Origin: Desulfobacterales bacterium CG23_combo_of_CG06-09_8_20_14_all_52_9
GTDB lineage: Bacteria; Desulfobacterota; Desulfobacteria; Desulfobacterales; UBA2156
Length of the DNA stretch: 19,664 nt
Assembly (NCBI GenBank): GCA_002771315.1
Contig: PCSF01000025.1
Span: 5,209 to 24,872, forward strand
Direction of reading: 5' to 3'
Part shown: piece after piece, positions 1-6,642 of the stretch
Layout: the number at the start of each line of letters is the position of its first letter
How positions within the stretch are numbered: position 1 is the first letter of the stretch
Position numbers and translations under genes: made by a program
The notes under the pieces: generated by a model
Database searches by the model: none
What the model was told of the DNA's origin: nothing
What the model saw: only the letters and a program-made list of their open reading frames with translations

Positions 1-812
1 ATCTGCCGGAATCCGAACGTCGTATCAATAATCGGCAGCTCCAATGGTTGGACTTTTTGAAAGCGGAGAACCGAATCGAAAAGCGACTGAACTGGACATT
101 TCTAAGCCATGGTGACTCCCGGGAACCGGAGATGGCCGGTGTATGGGGTGCCACCATGGGATCATTTCTAACGCTGATTATCACGCTGATTCTATCGTTT
201 CCCATCGGCGTGGCGGCTGCCGTTTATCTGGAAGAGTTTGCCCCGAAGAATCGCTGGACGGACCTGATCGAAATCAATATCAATAACCTGGCGGCGGTTC
301 CATCCATTGTATTTGGTCTTTTGGGTTTAGCGGTCTTTTTGAATTTCTTCGGACTACCAAGATCGGCGCCCATAGTGGGCGGCTTCGTACTGGCCTTGAT
401 GACCCTCCCGGTGATCATTATCGCCAGCCGATCGGCCCTCAAATCGGTTCCTCCCTCCATACGTGAGGCGGCTTTAGGGGTAGGAGCATCCAAGATGCAG
501 ATGGTGTTTCATCATGTGCTGCCGCTGGCCCTGCCCGGGATGCTGACCGGGACTATCATCGGCATGGCCAGGGCGCTTGGCGAAACCGCCCCTCTGTTAA
601 TGATCGGAATGGTGGCTTTCATCGTCGACATCCCGAAGGGTTTCACGGATCCGGCCACGGTTTTACCGGTGCAGATTTACCTGTGGGCGGACAGCCCGGA
701 AAGGGCTTTTGTAGAGCGAACGTCGGCAGCGGTGATTATTCTTCTGGCCTTTTTGATCATCATGAATGCAGCGGCAGTCATTTTAAGAAAGCGGTTCGAG
801 CGGAGGTGGTAG
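1..812 (+). CDS. pstA: Phosphate ABC transporter permease PstA (5'-truncated by window edge)
   Basis: Inner-membrane permease half of the high-affinity phosphate importer PstSCAB. The frame is open to the left edge (first full codon at position 3), so the gene starts outside the window; a TTG at 48 would be an internal start and is not preferred. About 45 hydrophilic residues precede the first membrane segment, followed by at least five hydrophobic helices. The cytoplasmic EAA-type loop that docks onto PstB is visible as GMARALGETAPLL, and the region with NNLAAVPSIVFG is typical of PstA. The protein ends in a basic tail (RKRFERRW). pstC would be expected just upstream. pstS follows after 92 bp, so the genes are probably co-transcribed. 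The family assignment is secure; the N-terminus cannot be judged. Confidence 0.95.
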   Translation, partial: LPESERRINNRQLQWLDFLKAENRIEKRLNWTFLSHGDSREPEMAGVWGATMGSFLTLIITLILSFPIGVAAAVYLEEFAPKNRWTDLIEININNLAAVPSIVFGLLGLAVFLNFFGLPRSAPIVGGFVLALMTLPVIIIASRSALKSVPPSIREAALGVGASKMQMVFHHVLPLALPGMLTGTIIGMARALGETAPLLMIGMVAFIVDIPKGFTDPATVLPVQIYLWADSPERAFVERTSAAVIILLAFLIIMNAAAVILRKRFERRW

Positions 813-904
813 AAAATGGATTAAATCGAATAGATGAAATTAAAATCTGAAACCTTGTACCTAATGATCATCAATCAGAACATAAATCAAGGAGGAAAAG
901 AAAC

Positions 905-1960
905 ATGAAAAAACTGGTCGTGTTGTCGGTAACAATGGCGTTCCTTTTCATCGGTTTGGCAGCGGTGTTTGCAGGATCGGCCAGGGACACCATCAGCATT
1001 GTAGGATCCTCAACAGTGTATCCTTTTGCCACCGTGGTCGCGGAGCGTTTTGGCAAAGGCGGACAGTACAAAACCCCTAAAATCGAATCCACCGGTTCCG
1101 GCGGAGGCTTCAAGTTGTTTTGCGCCGGCGTGGGTGTAGAGCATCCGGATATCACCAATGCCTCGCGGCGGATGAAGGACACAGAATTTGAAACCTGTGC
1201 GAAAAACGGCGTAACAGAAATCGTCGAGGTGAAGGTCGGATACGATGGAATCGTTGTGGCCAACGCCAAGTCTGCACCTTTACTCAAGCTGACCCGGAAA
1301 GCACTTTTTCTGGCACTTGCCAAGGAAGTTCCTGATCCCAAAGGCGGTGAAAAAGTGATACCCAACCCTTATAAGACCTGGAAAAGCATCGACGCATCTC
1401 TCCCAGATGTCAAAATTGAAGTTCTGGGACCCCCGCCGACATCCGGAACCCGCGATGCGTTTGTTGAATTGGTAATGGAAGAGGGTGCCAACTCATATGA
1501 TTGGATCAAGGCGCTCGCCAAATCCGATGTCAAGAAGCATAAGGCAATTACGAATGGAATACGTGAGGATGGTGCTTATGTCGAGGCAGGAGAGAACGAC
1601 AACTTAATCGTTCAGAAACTGGAAGCCAATAAAAACGCTTTCGGCATTTTCGGTTTCAGCTTCCTGGATCAGAATGCCGACAAGATCAAAGGATCTCTCA
1701 TCGAAGGCATGGAGCCCACCTTTGAAAATATCGCAAGCGGGAAATATCCGGTTTCCCGGCCGCTGTTTTTCTATGTGAAAAAAGCCCATGCGGGAGTCAT
1801 TCCCGGAATAAAAGAATACGTGGCTGAATTCACCAGCGATAAAACCTGGGGACCGGACGGGTATCTGTCCGAAAAAGGCTTGATTCCCATGCCCGATGCC
1901 GAACGCAAAGCCTTTGGCGAAGCTGCCAAAAACATGACTGTACTTAAATCCCTGAAATAG
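905..1960 (+). CDS. pstS: Periplasmic phosphate-binding protein PstS
   Basis: Substrate-binding protein that captures phosphate in the periplasm and delivers it to PstC/PstA. The ATG at 905 is supported by a near-ideal AAGGAGG at 889-895. Residues 1-23 form a classic Sec signal peptide (KK, hydrophobic core, cleavage near VFA-GS). Phosphate-contacting motifs are present: GSSTVYPF (34-41), TGSGGG (63-68) and TSGTRDAF (179-186). The NASRRMKDTEFETC segment is typical of the PstS branch common in proteobacteria. The mature protein of about 328 residues is of normal length. Unusually, the gene sits between pstA and pstB rather than at the head of the operon. Its strong ribosome-binding site and the hairpin just after its stop are consistent with raised expression of the binding protein relative to its membrane partners; this is inference. 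Confidence 0.96.
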   Translation: MKKLVVLSVTMAFLFIGLAAVFAGSARDTISIVGSSTVYPFATVVAERFGKGGQYKTPKIESTGSGGGFKLFCAGVGVEHPDITNASRRMKDTEFETCAKNGVTEIVEVKVGYDGIVVANAKSAPLLKLTRKALFLALAKEVPDPKGGEKVIPNPYKTWKSIDASLPDVKIEVLGPPPTSGTRDAFVELVMEEGANSYDWIKALAKSDVKKHKAITNGIREDGAYVEAGENDNLIVQKLEANKNAFGIFGFSFLDQNADKIKGSLIEGMEPTFENIASGKYPVSRPLFFYVKKAHAGVIPGIKEYVAEFTSDKTWGPDGYLSEKGLIPMPDAERKAFGEAAKNMTVLKSLK

Positions 1961-1967
1961 CACTAAC

Positions 1968-2004
1968 CGATGCAGGCCGAGCCTTGACGGCTTGGCCTGC
2001 ATCG
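1968..2004 (+). promoter_or_regulatory. Strong intercistronic hairpin between pstS and pstB
   Basis: The arm at 1968-1983 (CGATGCAGGCCGAGCC) pairs with 1989-2004 to give a 16-bp stem with one G-U pair and a 5-nt loop (TTGAC). It begins 8 nt after the pstS stop. No T-tract follows, so it is not a canonical intrinsic terminator. Hairpins after genes for binding proteins can block 3' exonucleases and stabilise the upstream cistron; that role is inferred here. Confidence 0.75.
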
Positions 2005-2007
2005 ACT

Positions 2008-2943
2008 ATGAAGCCAGTTAAAGAATTCAATATGCAGCCCATGAAAATGCAAAATTTGGAACCGGATTATGAGAACATGACTTTCGAAAAATCCCTTGAG
2101 AAAAGACCGGATTCGACTGACACCGAAAAGAGCCGGGACCTGGTTCCCAGAGAACTCCGCGATACGGTAGGGGATATCACGGTACCCAATCCACGCATGA
2201 TCTGTCGGGGTGTCAATGTCTACTATGGGGAAAAGCAGGCTATCCGAAATGTATCCATCGATATCGGAAGAAATGAAGTCATAGCAATGATCGGTCCTTC
2301 AGGGTGCGGGAAGTCCACTTTTATTCGGTGTCTGAACCGCATGAACGATACTATCGACTCTTGCCGGGTTTCGGGTGAGATTCTTTTGGAAGGCGTCAAT
2401 ATTTATGATAAGAATATCGACGTGGTGCCGCTGAGAGCGCAGGTGGGGATGGTTTTTCAAAAGCCCAACCCATTTCCAAAGTCCATTTACGACAATGTCG
2501 CCTATGGGCCCAAGATCCATGGCCTTGCAAGAAACAAGTCGGAACTGGATGAGATCGTCGAGACCTCTCTTCTGAAAGCCGGCCTATGGGATGAGGTGAA
2601 AGATCAGCTCGATCACCTCGGTACCAGCCTCTCCGGCGGGCAACAGCAACGGTTATGTATTGCCAGGACCATTGCCGTCAGCCCGGAAGTGATCCTCATG
2701 GATGAACCCTGCAGCGCCCTGGATCCCATCGCAACCGCTATCATCGAAGACCTTATCGATGAATTGAAGCGGCAATACACCATCACTATTGTGACCCATT
2801 CCATGCAACAAGCTTCCCGGGTTTCCCAGCGGACGGCGTTTTTTCATTTGGGAGATCTTATCGAGGTGGGTCCGACGCCTCGAATCTTCACCCGGCCCCG
2901 TCATCAGCTCACCGAAGATTACATTACCGGCCGTTTCGGCTAA
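2008..2943 (+). CDS. pstB: Phosphate ABC transporter ATPase PstB
   Basis: ATPase that powers phosphate import, working as a dimer on the cytoplasmic face of PstC/PstA. All ABC motifs are intact (numbering from ATG 2008): Walker A GPSGCGKST near 96-104, Q-loop FQKPNPFP, signature LSGGQQQR near 208-215, Walker B VILMDEP, and H-loop VTHSM. The long CLNRMND after Walker A is diagnostic of PstB. The frame is open back to a TTG at 1984, but that codon lies in the hairpin loop, so a later start is preferred. ATG 2008 sits 4 nt after the stem and has no clear Shine-Dalgarno; ATG 2032 or 2077 are alternatives. The N-terminus carries about 50-60 charged residues before the ABC fold, longer than usual for PstB (about 250-270 aa). 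No phoU follows. Confidence 0.94.
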   Translation: MKPVKEFNMQPMKMQNLEPDYENMTFEKSLEKRPDSTDTEKSRDLVPRELRDTVGDITVPNPRMICRGVNVYYGEKQAIRNVSIDIGRNEVIAMIGPSGCGKSTFIRCLNRMNDTIDSCRVSGEILLEGVNIYDKNIDVVPLRAQVGMVFQKPNPFPKSIYDNVAYGPKIHGLARNKSELDEIVETSLLKAGLWDEVKDQLDHLGTSLSGGQQQRLCIARTIAVSPEVILMDEPCSALDPIATAIIEDLIDELKRQYTITIVTHSMQQASRVSQRTAFFHLGDLIEVGPTPRIFTRPRHQLTEDYITGRFG

Positions 2944-3023
2944 TCAGCGGTTTTAGATTGACCATCTCAATTAGAAAATGCCGGGAAATGCTTTGTCTTA
3001 AGGCAGTCCCTCACAGCAACCGT

Positions 3024-3045
3024 CTTGAATTTTAGTCTCATTTTA
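3024..3045 (+). promoter_or_regulatory. Candidate Pho box upstream of the alkaline phosphatase gene
   Basis: Two adjacent 11-bp units, CTTGAAT-TTTA (3024-3034) and GTCTCAT-TTTA (3035-3045), match the architecture of PhoB boxes: 7-bp direct repeats with 4-bp AT-rich spacers. The 7-mers agree with CTGTCAT at 4/7 and 5/7 positions. A weaker third unit (GATAAGT) follows at 3046. The site lies about 90 bp before the phosphatase start, in a 192-bp gap after pstB. The rest of that gap shows no gene and no convincing terminator. A regulator assignment is inference. Confidence 0.35.
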
Positions 3046-3135
3046 GATAAGTTCTTTTAGGAATCCCCCAGTGGTGGGACATGAACGCCATCGCCGGAGC
3101 GGCCTGACTGTTTGACTCTCTCAAAGGACTTTTCA

Positions 3136-4416
3136 ATGAGAATTCAAATGACGAAAAAGCGCCCGATCCTCAGATCCCTTGTTCGATTTCTGTTTTTTGC
3201 GCTTTGGGTCCTTACCGCATGGGGAATACCGGTTACGACGAAGGCCGAGGCAGCAAAGAACGTTATTGTCATGATTCCGGACGGTTGTTCTTTCGAGCAA
3301 TATACGCTGGCGCGCTGGTACAAAGGATCTCCCCTGGCCATGGATACCATCCTGGCGGGTGCGGTGAAAACATATACCGCCGATTCGGTGGTAGCGGATT
3401 CGGCTCCCGCGGCATCGGCCTATGCCACCGGCGTGCGGACCTCTGACAAATTCATCAGCGTTGCTCCGAAAACCGAGGGTATGCTTCATAGCCTGAAGAT
3501 CTCGGGGTACGAACCCTATCAGCCTCTGGCCACTGTATTGGAAGCGGCAAAACTCACCGGCCGGGCGGTCGGAGTGGTTTCCACCTCAAGAGTGACTCAT
3601 GCCACTCCGGTGATCAGCGACCTCCTCATTTTTGATGAAGCGGTCCGGATAGCTCTCGATTTTGCCGGGCTCAAAGGGGATACACTTTTGCTGGTAATGC
3701 CCGACCACAACACCGGAGGAATGTCTATCGGCAACTGGGCGACAAGTCAGAATTACTTTCAAATGAAACCGGATGATCTTGTCGGTCCACTGAAGAAGAT
3801 GAAAGCGTCTTCTTTTCTATTATCCAAAAAGCTTCAAGGTGACTCTACACCAGATAGAGTCATCGATATCATACGGTCTTATTGGGGCTTGAACATTACA
3901 TCGGAAGATGCCCAGAAGATCCTGGAAAAGATGGCCGAGTATCCGAAAGACCCATACTATGCCTTTGGCGAAGTATTGTCACCTAAATATCTTTATATCG
4001 GATGGTCCACTCATGGTCATTGCGGAGGAGATGTCCCTTTGGGAGCTTTCGGTCCGAACCGGCCATCAGGCCTTTTAGACGCTCCGGAAATCGCTCAGGT
4101 CGTGGCAGAAGCGCTCCAAGTCGATCTTGAGGCCATGACCCATCGCCTATTAGTGGACGCATCCGCAGAATTCGGCACCGGAAACGTGATGATCGATTCC
4201 TCCGATCCCGACAATTCCGTGATCCGGATTACGCATGGTGAAAAGGTCTTTTTACTTCCAGCGAATAAAAATCTGATCAAAAGCGATGATCGGGTGTATC
4301 CATTGGAAGGTGTGACGATATTAATTCCGGAAACTCAAAAAGCCTATATTCCCCGACAGGCCGTGGAGAAGATTAAGGGGATAAGAGCAGTTGTGACTCA
4401 AATCGGACGTCGATAA
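3136..4416 (+). CDS. Alkaline phosphatase family protein with internal deletion of metal-site segment
   Basis: Member of the PhoA-type alkaline phosphatases, which hydrolyse phosphomonoesters outside the cytoplasm. ATG 3136 has AAAGGA seven bases upstream and begins a signal peptide (basic n-region, hydrophobic stretch to about residue 31); an upstream in-frame TTG at 3112 is less likely. Recognisable metal and catalytic positions are Asp49 (IPDG), the nucleophile Ser89 (DSAPAASAYATG), His155/Thr157 (THATP), Asp190-His191 (PDHNTGG) and His293/His295 (STHGH). THATP is followed directly by VISDLLIFDEAV. In full-length relatives these are separated by well over 100 residues that include the E-G-x-x-I-D-x-A-x-H motif, which supplies two zinc ligands and one magnesium ligand. 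The protein is 426 aa. The reading frame stays open through the junction and beyond, but activity is doubtful. The position after pstB and a possible Pho box suggest phosphate-starvation control. Confidence 0.85.
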   Translation: MRIQMTKKRPILRSLVRFLFFALWVLTAWGIPVTTKAEAAKNVIVMIPDGCSFEQYTLARWYKGSPLAMDTILAGAVKTYTADSVVADSAPAASAYATGVRTSDKFISVAPKTEGMLHSLKISGYEPYQPLATVLEAAKLTGRAVGVVSTSRVTHATPVISDLLIFDEAVRIALDFAGLKGDTLLLVMPDHNTGGMSIGNWATSQNYFQMKPDDLVGPLKKMKASSFLLSKKLQGDSTPDRVIDIIRSYWGLNITSEDAQKILEKMAEYPKDPYYAFGEVLSPKYLYIGWSTHGHCGGDVPLGAFGPNRPSGLLDAPEIAQVVAEALQVDLEAMTHRLLVDASAEFGTGNVMIDSSDPDNSVIRITHGEKVFLLPANKNLIKSDDRVYPLEGVTILIPETQKAYIPRQAVEKIKGIRAVVTQIGRR

Positions 4417-4505
4417 TGTAAATCGGAATCACCTGTGTTCGAACTGATACCAATCGGTTATTTCACTACCATAAAAAAGCTCTCTTATTTGTGGATGAGA
4501 TAATA

Positions 4506-4555
4506 CCTGAACCTTGCATGAGTTGGAGGTCTCCCTTTTTCATACAAGATTCAGG
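4506..4555 (-). terminator. Long hairpin between convergent phosphatase and GAF genes
   Basis: Arms 4506-4521 and 4540-4555 form a 16-bp inverted repeat with an 18-nt loop. Read on the minus strand all 16 positions pair (two as G-U); read on the plus strand the same two positions become C-A mismatches. It therefore most likely serves the GAF transcript, starting 17 nt after its stop. No T-tract follows, so termination may need Rho, or the hairpin may protect the 3' end. The rest of 4417-4572 shows nothing else. Confidence 0.5.
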
Positions 4556-4572
4556 CGATGATTTTCTTGTCC

Positions 4573-5133
4573 CTATCGGGATTCAAACCAGATGGAGTGG
4601 ACATCTGCGACGGTTTCCCGAATGATCCGGAGGGCACTCAAGAGCCGGGAATACATCATGGCCAGAGCGAGGGTATCGGCCAGCAGCTCCAGCGCTTCCA
4701 GGTCCTGCGCAGAAAGCGACCAGGGCTTGGAATGGTAGAGTCGAAGCGCTCCGATGATTTTCCCGGAAAAGATCACCGGAAGATGAACGATGGCGCCGAT
4801 CCCCTCCTTTTTGGTTTCATCCGGATACTGGAGTTCTTTAGAAGTCCGGGCATTCTTGACGATGACCGGTTTTCCCTTCACGGCACTTCGAATGCTCCTT
4901 CTAAAGAAGACGGGGCCCTTGTTGATAAAGCACGGACTCAGTCCAAAGCTGGCCAGGACTTCCAGTTCCCGGGTATCCGGGTTGAGTGCAAAGATACAGC
5001 TTCCCTTGATTCCCAAGGCACCCACCAGCAGTTGGGTGATGTGGGACCCCATGGTTTCCAGGCTTTCGGATTTAGTGACGATTCGATTCAAGGCCTTGAA
5101 CAGGTCGACGGTGATTTTGCATTTTGCGGCCAT
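4573..5133 (-). CDS. GAF domain protein
   Basis: A single GAF-type small-molecule sensor domain fills most of the 186 residues (about 20-165), recognised from the pattern LVGALGIKGSCIFALN, LEVLASFGLS, GAIVHLPVIFSGKIIGALRLYH and LLADTLALAMM. There is no signal peptide, membrane helix, kinase or output domain, so it is probably a cytosolic ligand- or redox-sensing partner protein. The ATG at 5133 is preceded by GGAGGG at good spacing. It lies 93 bp downstream of the universal stress protein gene on the same strand, so the two are likely co-transcribed and may act in one stress response; this is inferred from position. The ligand cannot be told from the sequence. The larger reading frame on the opposite strand has no recognisable protein features. 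Confidence 0.85.
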   Translation of the reverse strand: MAAKCKITVDLFKALNRIVTKSESLETMGSHITQLLVGALGIKGSCIFALNPDTRELEVLASFGLSPCFINKGPVFFRRSIRSAVKGKPVIVKNARTSKELQYPDETKKEGIGAIVHLPVIFSGKIIGALRLYHSKPWSLSAQDLEALELLADTLALAMMYSRLLSALRIIRETVADVHSIWFESR

Positions 5134-5226
5134 ATTCTTCCCTCCTCAAGGGTATATTGCAACAGCGTTCAAAGAGACCGACAAAAGAGCTTAATGGTTT
5201 TTAAAGTGAGCCCATCCGGCTTGGTC

Positions 5227-5694
5227 TTAAGAAACGATGCATATCGTTTTATCGGACAGACTCGAAACCACCTTTTGGAACACGGCTCCTGTGAAGAAAC
5301 GAGAGATCCTTCCGGGCTTGTGGTTCAAGACAATGGTGGAGTGTCCACTTTTAAGGGCCAGGTTGACGATCTCAGAGGCGATGTCTTTGCTTTTTGCGTG
5401 AAATACTGTTTTCACGTGGGCCAGCGGGAATCCGCTTTGCACCAGAGTGCTCTTGACCTGTTTTAAATTTTTTTCCAGTTCGTTGATCCGCTGGCGGGCA
5501 TAGCCCATGCCACCGGTAAGCTTTTCCATGACCGTTCCCTTGCTGGTTTCGATTTTCGGAAGCAACGTGTAGGCGTGAAAGAGGGTGATCTCAGTGGATT
5601 CGGCATGGGGTGTAAAGATGCGGATCACGAAATCCAAGGCCTTCTGGTCGCTTTTGGAGAAATTGTAAGGGAACAATATTTTTTCATGAATCAT
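5227..5694 (-). CDS. Universal stress protein (UspA family)
   Basis: Small cytosolic UspA-fold protein of 155 aa. Family marks are the N-terminal strand MIHEKILFPYNFSKSDQKAL, the central HAKSKDIASEIVNLA (compare the usual G-x-P-x-x-x-I) and the C-terminal RFFTGAVFQKVVSSL followed by a final strand TICIVS. The glycines of the usual ATP motif G-2x-G-9x-G(S/T) are only partly kept: the segment reads NHKPGRISRFFTGAV, with Asn in place of the first Gly. ATP binding is therefore uncertain. The start is supported by AAGGAGG just before ATG 5694. It is probably the first gene of a two-gene unit with the GAF protein. Upstream, 5695-5870 holds no gene and only a weak promoter-like pair. Confidence 0.88.
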   Translation of the reverse strand: MIHEKILFPYNFSKSDQKALDFVIRIFTPHAESTEITLFHAYTLLPKIETSKGTVMEKLTGGMGYARQRINELEKNLKQVKSTLVQSGFPLAHVKTVFHAKSKDIASEIVNLALKSGHSTIVLNHKPGRISRFFTGAVFQKVVSSLSDKTICIVS

Positions 5695-5870
5695 CCCGCC
5701 CTCCTTTCTCCTGAAAGTTTTGAATGATAGGTTTAACCGTCCTAGTAAAATTTAACGCGATAATCACCCCAAATGCAAGAAAATAATTTATAGGGAATGG
5801 ATTGATTAACAGATGGCATCAAAAAATACTGTCAGAATATTGTTGATTTTCGCATGCGGATCTATTTCTC

Positions 5871-6116
5871 TCAAACGATGCGCTGGAAGGCAATACGATA
5901 CTTTTTCATACGATTCCAAACCGTGACTCTGTAAATCCCCAACAGTTCGGCGGTTTTGGTTTGATTCCAATCGGTTTGGCGAAGGGCTTCGATAAGTTGT
6001 CTCCGTTGTTCATCCGTTTTATGGATTTTTCGGTTGAAAAACCAGGACGATTTTAAGTTGATATGGAGTGAAGATCGGGGGCGTTGGAGAGGAAGGCTGA
6101 AAAAATTGCTGCCCGG
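5871..6116 (-). pseudogene. Orphan C-terminal Fis-type helix-turn-helix of an NtrC-like regulator (relic)
   Basis: On the minus strand the frame ending at TGA 5871-5873 reads LIEALRQTDWNQTKTAELLG, then IYRVTVWNRMKKYRI. This is a clear Fis/HTH_8 domain as found at the C-terminus of sigma-54-dependent activators. No AAA+ ATPase or receiver domain is attached: upstream the frame runs only about 35 unremarkable codons to the TGA that ends the next gene (6117-6119). No ATG, GTG or TTG precedes the domain within that interval. It is therefore not an independent gene as it stands. It is most simply the 3' remnant of a deleted regulator, fused by chance in frame behind the small gene at 6117-6404. 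Read-through of that TGA is a remote alternative. Confidence 0.65.
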
Positions 6117-6404
6117 TCAATTGAAGTTTTCTCCCGTGTAAGAGCGGGCTATCCGGTCCATGTACTCCTGGAGAGAATCGAACACCAAGTATTGCTCGAT
6201 GCTGTCCCAGGAAATAGCCGTACTCACCCCTGAAGCCCAGTCGTTGGGTGTGGTTCCTTCGGCGATGCGGCCGACCAAGAAAGTTTTGTCGCCCTGAATC
6301 TGAAATGAGGCGTTTTCAAGGACGACGGTCTCTTCGGAGGTTCGATTGGAGAGATAAATCAAAACGATTTTGTCGGAAAGCTCCGGGAAATAAACTTCCT
6401 TCAA
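6117..6404 (-). CDS. Small protein of unknown function
   Basis: A 95-residue soluble protein that I cannot assign to a named family. It looks like a real coding region: acidic, mixed hydrophobic/charged pattern, with IVLIYLSNRTSEETVVLENA (likely beta strands) and an acidic C-terminal helix (WDSIEQYLVFDSLQEYMDRI). No signal peptide, membrane helix or cysteine is present. The chosen start is TTG at 6404, with GAGGA seven bases upstream. The same frame continues open for about 28 codons further upstream with protein-like sequence (SKPRIFLPFEQFEEF) but no ATG, GTG or TTG. The true N-terminus may therefore have been longer and been lost. It is followed in frame by the helix-turn-helix relic. Confidence 0.5.
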   Translation of the reverse strand: MKEVYFPELSDKIVLIYLSNRTSEETVVLENASFQIQGDKTFLVGRIAEGTTPNDWASGVSTAISWDSIEQYLVFDSLQEYMDRIARSYTGENFN

Positions 6405-6533
6405 TCTGAATTCCTCGAACTGTTCAAAAGGTAGAAAAATCCTTGGTTTTGAGACAATCCCAGCTTGTAGCCCTTTCCCGTCGGTAAAGCCCGTCTTTTA
6501 CATGCTTCATACACCAGATTCCCAAAAATTGAC

Positions 6534-6567
6534 AATAAAAACCGATTCAGGGTCTGATGGGTCGGTT
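6534..6567 (-). terminator. Candidate intrinsic terminator after the one-TM protein gene
   Basis: On the minus strand AACCGA (6567-6562) pairs with TCGGTT (6545-6540) across a 16-nt loop, and TTTATT follows directly. It lies about 75 bp downstream of the stop at 6643. The stem is short (6 bp), so confidence is limited. The remaining part of 6405-6642 shows no recognisable gene. Confidence 0.35.
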
Positions 6568-6642
6568 AAGCACCCTCCTTTGCATGTCCTTTGTGCTCAG
6601 GGATCGTCTGATTCTGAATATCGCATAGAGAGCCCGATGGAA

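Noticed and set aside
1984..1986. TTG at 1984 as pstB start
   Set aside because: It is in the loop of a 16-bp hairpin with no accessible ribosome-binding site, and the added residues are encoded by the stem.
3080..3106. Short leader peptide (8 codons) before the phosphatase gene
   Set aside because: No clear ribosome-binding site and no attenuator structure follow; too short to support.
4558..5466. 302-codon plus-strand open frame over the GAF and Usp genes
   Set aside because: It is the antisense of two well-supported minus-strand genes, and its translation shows no domain or hydrophobic pattern of a real protein.
5750..5778. Promoter for the Usp gene (TTGCAT, 17 bp, TTAAAT on the minus strand)
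   Set aside because: Spacing is right, but the -35 matches only 3/6 and the region is AT-rich, so such pairs arise by chance.
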